From an uncultured Spirochaetales bacterium (GTDB taxonomy: Bacteria; Spirochaetota; Spirochaetia; Sphaerochaetales; Sphaerochaetaceae), in contig CAMEXG010000066.1 in assembly GCA_945947045.1 (NCBI GenBank), positions 1-10,172 of the forward strand: DNA of 10,172 bases. Direction: 5' to 3'. This document shows, in pieces, positions 1-7,624 of the stretch. Below the pieces are notes generated by a model, which had not been told where the DNA came from, searched no databases, and worked only from the letters and a program-made list of their open reading frames with translations. Numbering within the stretch: position 1 is the stretch's first letter; every line of letters starts with the position of its first letter. The translations under genes and the position numbers were made by a program.

Positions 1-2775
1 TTTCCTGAAGACGAGAAGATGATATTGGCATTCTCCGGATCGGCGGGAATGGGTATAGCGGAGGCTTTGGATATTCCTTTTGTTCAGGAAGTGTATGCGA
101 CACGACTTGCTGTGGAGGAAAAAGAGAAAGACACTGATGTTGTAATAGAACTGGGGGGAGAAGACGCAAAGATACTCTTTCTCACTGGAAGCGTGGAAGT
201 AAGGATGAATGGAAGCTGCGCAGGAGGAACCGGGGCTTTCATCGACCAGATGGCACAGCTTATGGGAGTCACGCCAAATGTAATGAACGATATGGCTCAT
301 AATAGCAATAGACGTTATACAATAGCCTCCCGCTGTGGCGTCTTTGCTAAAAGTGATATCCAGCCACTGTTGAACCAAGGGGCGAAGAAAGAAGATATCT
401 CTTCCTCGATTTATTATGCTGTGGTCAACCAGACTATTGCCGGTCTCTCCCAAAGTAGGGAGATAAAGGGCAATGTTCTCTATTTGGGAGGGCCTTTGAC
501 ATTCTCCTCATATCTTCGTTCTGCCTTTGACGACGTATTGAAGACCAAGGGAAAGTGTCCTGAAGACTCACTGTTGTTTGTCTCCTATGGCGCTGGAATA
601 TCAGGGGAGGCGAAAGAGCATGACCTGGCTTATCTTGAAGAGAAGAGCAGAAAAATCAGTGTGCTCAAAGGCTCCTCCTTCCTTCCTCCTCTATTTAGAA
701 ATAAAGAGGAGTATGAAGAATTCAGACTCAGACACGATAAAGACTCCAAGGGGATAAACATCACTTCCTCTCCCAAAGGAAAGCTATACTTGGGCATTGA
801 TGCAGGATCAACAACCCTGAAGGCTGTGATTGTTGATGAAAACGGAGATCTTTTCCGCCCTATGTATGTGTCAAATAATGGAAACCCAATACCTATTGTT
901 AAAGAGTATCTTGACTCCTTCTATTCAGAGTGCCCTGGTCTGGAAATAAGTGGGGCTGCTGTAACAGGATACGGGGAAGATATAATCAAGGCTGCCTTTG
1001 GCGTGGATTATGGAGTGGTGGAGACAGTTGCACACTTTACTGCAGCAAAGCATTTTTCTCCCAATGTGGATTTTATTATCGACATCGGCGGGCAAGACAT
1101 AAAATGCTTTAAAATAAGAAACGGCAGTATAGACAGCATATTCCTTAACGAGGCATGCTCCTCCGGCTGCGGCTCCTTCTTGGAGACTTTCGCAAAACTA
1201 TTAGGGTATTCCATCCAAGAGTTTTCACGTAATGCACTTCATTCCATGCATCCTGTGGATCTTGGTTCAAGATGCACTGTGTTTATGAACTCCAGTGTAA
1301 AGGAAGCTCAGAAAAATGGAGCAGAGATTGAAGATATCTCTGCAGGACTCTCCATCAGCGTGGTAAGAAACGCACTCTTCAAGGTAATAAGAACACCCGA
1401 TCCTTCCAAATTGGGAGAACATATTGTTGTTCAAGGTGGAACTTTTCTTAACGATGCTGTTCTCAGAGCCTTTGAAAAAGAGACGGGTAAAGATGTTCTT
1501 AGACCAAAGGTTGCAGGTCTGATGGGTGCATATGGTGCAGCTCTATGGGCAAAAAAGAAAAGTGAAGAGAAGGGGAGAGGGTCCAGTACTCTAATAAAAA
1601 TGGAGGCTTTAAAGACTTTCACCCATAGTTCCAGAAACATAACCTGTAATGGCTGCAGCAACCACTGCCATCTGACTCAGAACGACTTTGGAAGGGGTGA
1701 AAAGTTTATTGCCGGAAATAGATGTGACAAGCCCATAGGAAAGAAGAGCAAAAGTGAAGGCTTGAATCTATATGAGTGGAAGAGGAGAAGGCTATCTTCT
1801 TTCGGGGAAAGGGAGAGTGGAAACGGAAAGACTGTGGGCATTCCTATGGCTCTCGGAGAGTGGGAGCTTCTGCCTTTCTGGCACACCCTTTTCTCTTCAT
1901 TGGGCTTTGGCATAAAAGTCTCCTCCCCGTCTAGTCATGACTTATATACACAGGGGCAGCAGACCATCGTATCGGACACAGTTTGTTACCCTGCAAAGCT
2001 TATGCATGGTCATGTTGAAGACTTGAAGAACAAGGGTGTGGATTATATATTCGCTCCGTCCCTTACATATAACATCAATGAAAACAAGGGAGACAACCAC
2101 TACAACTGTCCTGTTGTGGCATATTATCCGGAAGTGATCAGATGTAATGTTAAGATGAGTGGAAAGACAAGGCTTCTCTCTCCGTTCTTGGATATTTCAA
2201 ATGAAAAGACATTCCCCAAGTATTTTACAAAACAGATGCATAACGAGGGCATAGAATTAAAAGAAAAAGATGTAAAGAGAGCAACAGAGCTGGCATACAA
2301 GGCCTTCTATGATTACAAGAAAGAAGTTGAAAATGAGGGGAAGAGGATAATAGAAGTATCCAGAAAAGAGAACATACCCCTTGTAGTGTTAGTGGGAAGA
2401 CCCTATCATGTAGACTCTGAGATTAACCATGGAATAGACACTCTGCTTACTACTTTGGGAACAAGTGTAATAACTGAAGACAGTGTCAGCAGGGAAGAAG
2501 AGAAGTTCAAGACTATGGTTCTAAATCAGTGGACATATCACTCTAGGCTCTATAGTGCAGCCAAGTGGGTGAGAGATAGAAAAGATAATAAGACGGTACT
2601 TATTCATCTTGTTTCTTTCGGCTGTGGAGTAGATGCGATTACTGGTGATGAAACGAGAGCGATAATTGAAAGCGGCGATGGTATCTATACTCAGATTAAG
2701 ATTGATGAAATATCAAATCTAGGGGCGGTGAAGATCAGGATAAGAAGTCTGTTTGCATTTAAGGGGCTTGAATGA
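1..2775 (+). CDS. CoA-dehydratase activase-type protein (BadF/BadG/BcrA/BcrD ATPases + DUF2229), 5' end outside window
   Basis: Members of this family (HgdC-related activases) use ATP and a [4Fe-4S] cluster to pass low-potential electrons to 2-hydroxyacyl-CoA dehydratases or benzoyl-CoA reductases; the large multidomain members have no firmly assigned substrate. The frame is open from base 1, and the first visible residues already lie inside an ATPase module, so the true start is upstream. Numbering from the Met at base 19: module 1 spans 1-200 (ELGGEDAK at 44-51, GSCAGGTGAF with Cys67, ASRCGVF with Cys106). Module 2 spans about 256-510 (GIDAGSTT at 259-266, DIGGQD at 355-360, EACSSGCGSF with Cys380, GSRCTVF with Cys419). 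Cys67/106 and Cys380/419 match cluster-binding positions of HgdC-type activases. A Cys-rich motif follows (Cys543, 546, 550, 569), then DUF2229 (about 604-720) and a HgdC-related segment (785-910, GRPYHVD, VSFGCGVDA). As I know the longest homologues, several hundred further C-terminal residues are absent. The stop overlaps the next start (ATGA), suggesting coupled translation. Family assignment is confident; substrate is unknown. Confidence 0.9.
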   Translation, partial: FPEDEKMILAFSGSAGMGIAEALDIPFVQEVYATRLAVEEKEKDTDVVIELGGEDAKILFLTGSVEVRMNGSCAGGTGAFIDQMAQLMGVTPNVMNDMAHNSNRRYTIASRCGVFAKSDIQPLLNQGAKKEDISSSIYYAVVNQTIAGLSQSREIKGNVLYLGGPLTFSSYLRSAFDDVLKTKGKCPEDSLLFVSYGAGISGEAKEHDLAYLEEKSRKISVLKGSSFLPPLFRNKEEYEEFRLRHDKDSKGINITSSPKGKLYLGIDAGSTTLKAVIVDENGDLFRPMYVSNNGNPIPIVKEYLDSFYSECPGLEISGAAVTGYGEDIIKAAFGVDYGVVETVAHFTAAKHFSPNVDFIIDIGGQDIKCFKIRNGSIDSIFLNEACSSGCGSFLETFAKLLGYSIQEFSRNALHSMHPVDLGSRCTVFMNSSVKEAQKNGAEIEDISAGLSISVVRNALFKVIRTPDPSKLGEHIVVQGGTFLNDAVLRAFEKETGKDVLRPKVAGLMGAYGAALWAKKKSEEKGRGSSTLIKMEALKTFTHSSRNITCNGCSNHCHLTQNDFGRGEKFIAGNRCDKPIGKKSKSEGLNLYEWKRRRLSSFGERESGNGKTVGIPMALGEWELLPFWHTLFSSLGFGIKVSSPSSHDLYTQGQQTIVSDTVCYPAKLMHGHVEDLKNKGVDYIFAPSLTYNINENKGDNHYNCPVVAYYPEVIRCNVKMSGKTRLLSPFLDISNEKTFPKYFTKQMHNEGIELKEKDVKRATELAYKAFYDYKKEVENEGKRIIEVSRKENIPLVVLVGRPYHVDSEINHGIDTLLTTLGTSVITEDSVSREEEKFKTMVLNQWTYHSRLYSAAKWVRDRKDNKTVLIHLVSFGCGVDAITGDETRAIIESGDGIYTQIKIDEISNLGAVKIRIRSLFAFKGLE

Positions 2776-3347
2776 GTTATATTCTACTCTTTGTTTTGTT
2801 GACAATTTCATACTTCATAGGGTCTATACAAGGCTCTTATATTTCCTCAGTCTACATCTATAAAGATGACAGAGTACTTTCAGACTGGCAGGAATATAAG
2901 ACTGTCCATACTTTTACAAGGGAGAGGTTCAGTGTTGCATTTATTGATGGAATAAAAATCCTCTTTCCGGTGCTTTTGTTGAGATTCACGGCACCTTTTA
3001 TGGAATTAGACTATCATTTTGCATCTCTACTAGGAGGAGGAATGGCCACGCTGGGGCATCTTTTCCCCTTCTTTAAAAGAGGAAAGGGGGAGGCGATGGA
3101 GGCTTTCGTCATTACATCCCTGTTCGTTTCTTTCCCTTCTTCTTTGATTTCTATCGCTATATTTGCTTTTCTCTATTTATTCTTTGGAAGAAAGACTCTT
3201 CCATTCGTGGTTTCCGTCTTCTCTTTTCCTCTTTTGCTGATTCTATTCTTCACTCCGACTTTTGAGACAGGAATAGTCTCTATCCTTTACTCGATACTGA
3301 TTTTCGGAAGACAAAAAAAGGCTGTGAACACATATCTCTCGGAGTGA
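2772..3347 (+). CDS. PlsY-like integral membrane protein, probably degenerate
   Basis: The 191-residue length, membrane topology and two stretches resemble PlsY, which transfers an acyl group from acyl phosphate to glycerol-3-phosphate in the inner membrane. The N-terminal YFIGSIQGSYIS (14-25) resembles the PlsY start, DGIKILFPVLLL (59-70) resembles the DLLKG-ALPVLLA helix, and GHLFPFFKRGKGEAM (95-109) matches the GH-x-FPVF-x-x-GGKG loop. However, the glycine-rich GSGN-x-GATN loop expected near 35-50 is not visible; the segment there reads DWQEYKTVHTFTRER. The C-terminal His-x-x-Asn motif is replaced by FGRQKKAVNTYLSE. Hydrophobic segments are seen at about 3-28, 55-75, 83-102, 110-137, 142-161 and 166-178. 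An AAGGGG ribosome site lies five bases before the start, and the ATGA overlap ties the gene to the preceding activase. The 3' end carries the convergent pyr terminator. It may be a diverged paralogue without acyltransferase activity, or with altered substrate. The family call is moderate and function is open. Confidence 0.65.
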   Translation: MSYILLFVLLTISYFIGSIQGSYISSVYIYKDDRVLSDWQEYKTVHTFTRERFSVAFIDGIKILFPVLLLRFTAPFMELDYHFASLLGGGMATLGHLFPFFKRGKGEAMEAFVITSLFVSFPSSLISIAIFAFLYLFFGRKTLPFVVSVFSFPLLLILFFTPTFETGIVSILYSILIFGRQKKAVNTYLSE

Positions 3348-3354
3348 CACAGCC
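3313..3354 (-). terminator. Rho-independent terminator of the pyr operon
   Basis: Read on the minus strand, GGCTGTG (3354-3348) pairs perfectly with CACAGCC (3326-3320) around a 21-base loop, followed directly by seven T (3319-3313). It begins six bases after the pyrC stop, so it closes the leftward pyrimidine operon. The stem and T-run lie inside the last codons of the convergent plsY-like gene. On the plus strand no T-run follows the hairpin, so it should act in one direction only. Confidence 0.8.
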
Positions 3355-3359
3355 ATTAA

Positions 3360-4379
3360 TCATGAATAAGGGTCGAATGGATACCTGTTTCCAAGACTGT
3401 TTTCTCGTTCCCTCGTGTCCTCTGGAATGGAGATTCTGCTCTTTTCGATTCCAAAGGTGGAGGCGATGTTTGTGTTTAGGAGCTTTTCAAGGTTTTCTTC
3501 ACTTATTCCCTTCTCTCTTAACTTGTCTATCAACAACAAGGTTCCTTTAAAGCCCGGAATGCCGCACTTGCCATTTTCTTTGTCTGAGAGGGTGTGGGGG
3601 GCGTGGTCGCTTTCTATCCAGTCGATATCCATGGAAAGTAGGGATGAAAAGATATAAGCCCTGTCCTCCTCGTCTCTCAATGGAGGATTCATCTTTAGAT
3701 ACTTATTCTCGCGACTTAGGTTGAAAAGTGCATGATGGGGAGTGGAACCAGCGGTGATCTTTATTTTTCCCTCTTTTTTTGCTTTCAACACAAGCTCCAA
3801 TGCACCCTTTGTGGAGATATGGGCGATATGCAGGGTTCCTTTAAAGCCCGATAGAGTTGCAAACTCTATCATGTCTCTCACGCTCTCGATTTCGCTTTTA
3901 GCGGGGCGGGAGAGGCAGTGGGAAGTGTCTGTAGTAAATAAACTTGTTTTTTCAGCGTGGACGGCCAGTACACCTCTATAATCCAAGTCGGTAAGAGTCT
4001 GGAAGATATTTCTTTCTTCTTTCTCGTCTGTTATCCCCATGTTTCCCGTAGAGTGGGATGCAAAGAGTTTCAAGCCAACGACTCTGGGGAAGAGGGAGGA
4101 ATAGAGTGACACCATTTCTTCTATCTGGCGTCTCTCAGGAGTGAGTCCAAGATATAAGTGGTAGTGGACGACCATTCCTCTATTTCCCAGCTCTTCCTCC
4201 GCCTTGATTCCATCTTCGATACGCTTCAGGACACTCTCTTTTGTAGTCAAAGGAGGATTTGTGTTGGGCATATCGAAAAAAGTATCGATACCGGCCAGGT
4301 ACCCTGATTCCATTCCATGAACCAGGGTTTCTTTTTCTTTTTCATTCCAGTCTCTAAGATGGACATGGGGGTCTATCAT
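3360..4379 (-). CDS. pyrC: Dihydroorotase
   Basis: This zinc amidohydrolase cyclises N-carbamoyl-aspartate to dihydroorotate, the third step of UMP synthesis, in the cytoplasm. The 339-residue protein shows HVHLRD (His5, His7, Arg9), MPNTNPP (37-43), a likely carboxylated lysine in GLKLF (Lys104), His141 in VHAE, the HIAH pair (184-187) and catalytic Asp258 in SDHAPHT. The HAPHT signature and GLKLF resemble the CAD/class I type rather than the E. coli class II type. The protein begins almost at the first metal ligand, without the N-terminal beta strands of about 50 residues usual in class I bacterial enzymes. I chose the ATG at 4379 because it overlaps the pyrDK stop as ATGA and is preceded by a GGAAGG-type ribosome site. 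An in-frame start at 4457 would add 26 residues that read as pyrDK in another frame. It is the last gene of the operon, with a terminator just downstream. Confidence 0.93.
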   Translation of the reverse strand: MIDPHVHLRDWNEKEKETLVHGMESGYLAGIDTFFDMPNTNPPLTTKESVLKRIEDGIKAEEELGNRGMVVHYHLYLGLTPERRQIEEMVSLYSSLFPRVVGLKLFASHSTGNMGITDEKEERNIFQTLTDLDYRGVLAVHAEKTSLFTTDTSHCLSRPAKSEIESVRDMIEFATLSGFKGTLHIAHISTKGALELVLKAKKEGKIKITAGSTPHHALFNLSRENKYLKMNPPLRDEEDRAYIFSSLLSMDIDWIESDHAPHTLSDKENGKCGIPGFKGTLLLIDKLREKGISEENLEKLLNTNIASTFGIEKSRISIPEDTRERENSLGNRYPFDPYS

Positions 4380-6061
4380 ATGGCGCCTTCCTTCTCCAAG
4401 AATAAAAGTGTCATGAATGTGCCCCACTGGCACTCCAAGTGTCCGCCGCAAGAGCATTCACCGCAGAGTCCGATTCCACACATTGTGTTTCTTTCCATAC
4501 TAAGTAGAATTCTGTCGCTTGATATTCCTTTTTCCTTAAGGATGGAAGAAGCGATCTTCATGAAAATCTCGGGTCCGATCAAGTAGTAGACACCATCGAG
4601 TCCTATATTCTCTATCTCCTCTGGTAGATAAGTCAGCACTCTTCCTGGCTTTCCACTGTCGCTTATTGCCTTGTAGGCGCCAAAGGAAGAGAGTTCCTCC
4701 TCAAGTATTCCTTTGTTGCCGTCTACACTTGTACCCACAAGGAAAGACATGACAGTGCCGTCTTTCTTCAGTTCTGTGGCGAGAGGTAGTGCTACAGCTT
4801 CACCTGTGCCACCAGCAATGATAAGTGCTCTATCAGCCTTAGGTCTCTTTACTTCAGCTCCATAGGGGCCGCGGATGTAGATGTCGTCGCCTTCTTTCAG
4901 AGACGAGAAGATATATGAAGTAAAGGCTCCTCTTTTTTTGACGATAAATGTAAGAGGTGAAGTCTTTGCCAGGGAGAAAGGCTTTTCTCCAATGCCTGGA
5001 ATCCAGAGGAAAACAAATTCTCCGGCTTTAAAGTCATCAACTTCTCCACTGAGAGTGAGAAGTACAGTATCTTCAGAGTGGTACTTTATGCTCTCCACGC
5101 TGTGCTTTCTATATTCCATCTGTCTCTCTTCTGAGACAAAAGAGGAAGAAGAGAAGTCGCTCTCTTTACCATCTAACAGATCTTGACTTCCCTTTTTGAG
5201 AGAAGCGAAGAACTCCGGCCACTGAGGCTGCCTGACGTGTCCCAGTACGCTGCCAACCCCCACGGCATCGGCACCGGCCTCTATCATCTCGAAGCACTCT
5301 TTTTCACTCCAGACACCGCCCATACCGATAATAGGAATATCGTCACCTACGGCTTCTCTTATTTCCTTGATGCATTCTATGGCTCGAGTGTATACCCATT
5401 TTCCGCTTTTTCCACCCTTGCCACCGATGGCGTTTTGGAGAATAGGGGTGCCGCTTGTCTCATCCATGTGTACCTCAGGTCCCACAGTGTTGATGGCTGT
5501 AATACCGTCGGCTCCCTTCTCCAGGACTCTTTTTGCGATTTCTCCTATGTTACAAACGTTTGGAGTAAGCTTAATAAAGAGAAGGGACTTTCTGTCTTTT
5601 GTAGCGTTATGTATCTTCTCTACATAATCCGATGCGATATCTATGTCACAACCAATAGATGCTCCGAAGCCTTTCTTTGCGTGAGGGCAAGAGAAGTTTA
5701 ACTCTACGCTGTCGGCGACGGAGTCGAAGGCTTTCACCAGAGTGATGAAGTCATCAGGGTTATCTGCAGAGAGAGAAACATTAAGCCATTTATTAAAGCC
5801 CTTGTTTCTTAACTCCATAAGCTCAGGGAGAGCTTTATCCATTCCCGGGTTTCTTAATCCCACTGAGTTGCCGAAGTCTCCGCTCTTTGTCTCGCAAATG
5901 ACTGGTTCTCGGTTTCCTGGATTTGGTTTGACCTGAAAACTCTTTGTGGTAAATATATCGAGATCAGGAACATTCTTGTCAAACCATGAAATAAGCTCGG
6001 TCTTTGTGGTAGCTACGCCACTGACAGAAGAGAGATAGACTTTTCTCTCTCTGTGTCCCAT
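4376..6061 (-). CDS. pyrDK: Fused dihydroorotate dehydrogenase (class 1B) and electron-transfer subunit
   Basis: A fusion of PyrD, which oxidises dihydroorotate to orotate using FMN, and PyrK, whose FAD and [2Fe-2S] cluster pass the electrons to NAD. These are normally two chains in an alpha2-beta2 complex. In the 561-residue product the catalytic half covers about 1-295: Lys40 in TTKSF, the NSVGLRNPG stretch, catalytic Cys125 in NFSCPH, KLTPN, and GMGGV / GVGSV near the FMN phosphate site. The linker is about 295-320. The PyrK half covers 321-561, with KPFSL (360-364, FAD motif), GGTGEA (417-422, nucleotide site) and cluster cysteines 528, 533, 536 and 544 (C-x4-C-x2-C-x7-C). The N-terminus is shorter than typical PyrD, lacking the first beta hairpin. 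I placed the start at the ATG at 6061, 14 bases after pyrF, behind AAAGAG. A GTG at 6088 is also in frame, but its AAGGAG is only one base away. The stop overlaps pyrC by four bases. Confidence 0.92.
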   Translation of the reverse strand: MGHRERKVYLSSVSGVATTKTELISWFDKNVPDLDIFTTKSFQVKPNPGNREPVICETKSGDFGNSVGLRNPGMDKALPELMELRNKGFNKWLNVSLSADNPDDFITLVKAFDSVADSVELNFSCPHAKKGFGASIGCDIDIASDYVEKIHNATKDRKSLLFIKLTPNVCNIGEIAKRVLEKGADGITAINTVGPEVHMDETSGTPILQNAIGGKGGKSGKWVYTRAIECIKEIREAVGDDIPIIGMGGVWSEKECFEMIEAGADAVGVGSVLGHVRQPQWPEFFASLKKGSQDLLDGKESDFSSSSFVSEERQMEYRKHSVESIKYHSEDTVLLTLSGEVDDFKAGEFVFLWIPGIGEKPFSLAKTSPLTFIVKKRGAFTSYIFSSLKEGDDIYIRGPYGAEVKRPKADRALIIAGGTGEAVALPLATELKKDGTVMSFLVGTSVDGNKGILEEELSSFGAYKAISDSGKPGRVLTYLPEEIENIGLDGVYYLIGPEIFMKIASSILKEKGISSDRILLSMERNTMCGIGLCGECSCGGHLECQWGTFMTLLFLEKEGAI

Positions 6062-6075
6062 AGGAAAGCTCTTTT

Positions 6076-6927
6076 TCAAAGGGCACACTCCTTTGCAAAC
6101 TTTTCAATTGCAGAAATACAGATGTCTTTCCAATTCTCAGGAGCCTTCTCCTTCTTCTTTGCCCAAGGATGGGTGAGGGCTGAGGATGAGTTGATCCTAG
6201 CCAGATGCAGTGGATATCCAACTCTCTTCATAATGGAGATGACTTCCTCCGCACTTCCACCTTGACTTCCCACACCGGGAATAAGAAGAGGAATCTCTTT
6301 CTTGCTATAAAAGGCAGCTAGATCTTCGAATTCTTTCAGGTTAGTTGCACCAACCACAGCCCCGATGCCGCCTGAATATTCTTCATTCCACTTTGCAATG
6401 GTTTCAGCAACTACCATATACAGTGGCTTTCCTTCTTCCATCGCCTTGTTCTGAAGATCCTTTCCCCCCGGGTTGCTGGTCCTGTTCAGGATGTAGACGC
6501 CTTTCTCCTCGTAACCTAGGGCAAAAGGAGAGATGGAGTCGTGTCCCATGTATGGAGATACTGTTACTGCATCAGCTTTCCAACATCCAAAAGCCTCAAA
6601 TGCATAATTGGCGCTGCTTGTTGCAATGTCACCCCGCTTCGAGTCCAGGATAAACGGTGGGGAGGGTAGGGCTTTTATAATTGAAGCGAGGGCCTTTGAT
6701 CCGGAGAAGTCTCCCTCAAGAGGCTTATTTAATCTGGAAAAATATCCGATGTTGGGTTTATAAGAGGCAATTCCTATTCCTTTGTTTTTTATCTCGGAAA
6801 GTAGAGTCACATAATAAGAATCGACGCCGACTCCCTCCGGAAGGGCTGAAAAGTTCGGATCGATTCCCATACATGAGATGCTTTTGTTATCCTTTGCAGT
6901 CTTTTCCAGTAGTGTTCTGTAGTCCAT
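6076..6927 (-). CDS. pyrF: Orotidine 5'-phosphate decarboxylase, long (type 2) form
   Basis: This TIM-barrel enzyme removes CO2 from OMP to give UMP, the final step of the pathway. The 283-residue length and motif spacing fit the longer PyrF type rather than the roughly 230-residue E. coli type. GIDPN (21-25) opens the barrel. The catalytic Asp-x-Lys-x-x-Asp is seen as LDSKRGDIATSS (Asp95, Lys97, Asp100). NRTSNPGG (148-155), GAVVGAT (189-195) and LIPGVGSQGG (215-224) form the later phosphate-binding loops. The ATG shares one base with the pyrE stop (TAATG), and a strong AGGAGG lies inside the 3' end of pyrE, so the two are probably translationally coupled. All catalytic residues are present and I see no frame disruption. 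Confidence 0.95.
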   Translation of the reverse strand: MDYRTLLEKTAKDNKSISCMGIDPNFSALPEGVGVDSYYVTLLSEIKNKGIGIASYKPNIGYFSRLNKPLEGDFSGSKALASIIKALPSPPFILDSKRGDIATSSANYAFEAFGCWKADAVTVSPYMGHDSISPFALGYEEKGVYILNRTSNPGGKDLQNKAMEEGKPLYMVVAETIAKWNEEYSGGIGAVVGATNLKEFEDLAAFYSKKEIPLLIPGVGSQGGSAEEVISIMKRVGYPLHLARINSSSALTHPWAKKKEKAPENWKDICISAIEKFAKECAL

Positions 6928-7610
6928 TATCTCTCCTCCTTCTTCCAGCCATGCTTCTCACCCCAAGTGAAAGGAGATGAGGACCAGTCGGAGAGAATCT
7001 CTTTTTCTTCAGAAGAGATGTATCCTGTCTTTTCGGCAATTGAAATAACATAGTCGTAATCAAGGATAGTAAGAGGTGTGCAGACGGGATCGAGGTCTCT
7101 GAAAGCCTTCTTTCCTTCTTCTGTTCCGTAGCTGAAGATGGCAAGGCAGTATGGTACAAGACCCTCTGCTTCCTGAATAGCCTTGACTGCCTTGATGCTG
7201 GACATTCCAGTGCTTATAAGGTCTTCGATCAAGAGAACCTTCTTTCCTTCATATCCTTTTGCCCTGCCAAGACCCTCGATCTGATTCTTCAAGCCGTGGT
7301 CCTTTCCAGAGCTTCTGATATAAGTGAGAGGCTTATTAAGCATATCTGAAAGAGTTGTTGCATGGGGGATACCTGCAGTACTTGTCCCCGCAATATTATC
7401 TGGATCGAAGCCGATGGATGAGAGTATCTCGGAAAAAGCCGATGCTATCATCTTTCTCGTACCGCTGTCTCCAAGGAGAGTTCTGTTGTCATTATAGATA
7501 GGCATATAGTAGCCGCTGGCCCAGCAGAACGGCTTCTGTGGACTAAGCCTGATAGCCCCCATTTCCAAGGCTTTCTTTGCAATTTGTTCTGAGTAAGATG
7601 TCTTTTCCAT
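6927..7610 (-). CDS. pyrE: Orotate phosphoribosyltransferase
   Basis: It joins orotate to PRPP to form OMP, feeding the adjacent pyrF product. The type I phosphoribosyltransferase PRPP loop is clear: VLLIEDLISTG at 125-135 (Glu129, Asp130). The flexible catalytic loop is seen as RSSGKDHGLKN (Arg99, Lys103, His105). FCWASGYYMPIYND (28-41) corresponds to the N-terminal orotate-site region. At 227 residues it is slightly longer than the usual 180-215, with a charged tail rich in Lys and Glu. The start is preceded by AAGGAG at seven bases. It lies 14 bases after pyrBI and overlaps pyrF by one base. Unlike in some organisms, pyrE and pyrF are separate genes even though other steps of this operon are fused. 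Confidence 0.95.
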   Translation of the reverse strand: MEKTSYSEQIAKKALEMGAIRLSPQKPFCWASGYYMPIYNDNRTLLGDSGTRKMIASAFSEILSSIGFDPDNIAGTSTAGIPHATTLSDMLNKPLTYIRSSGKDHGLKNQIEGLGRAKGYEGKKVLLIEDLISTGMSSIKAVKAIQEAEGLVPYCLAIFSYGTEEGKKAFRDLDPVCTPLTILDYDYVISIAEKTGYISSEEKEILSDWSSSPFTWGEKHGWKKEER

Positions 7611-7624
7611 AGTGTTTCTCCTTT

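Noticed and set aside
4379..4457. Start of pyrC at 4457
   Set aside because: The added 26 residues read the 3' end of pyrDK, including its Fe-S region, in another frame. The ATGA overlap with a ribosome site at 4379 is the normal arrangement.
5183..5701. Open frame of 172 codons on the plus strand opposite pyrDK
   Set aside because: It lies wholly antisense to well-conserved catalytic motifs, has no ribosome site and its product has no recognisable domain. It is a shadow of pyrDK codon use.
6061..6088. GTG at 6088 as the start of pyrDK
   Set aside because: AAGGAG is only one base from this codon, too close to act, and it would overlap pyrF by 13 bases. The ATG at 6061 fits better, though 6088 cannot be fully excluded.
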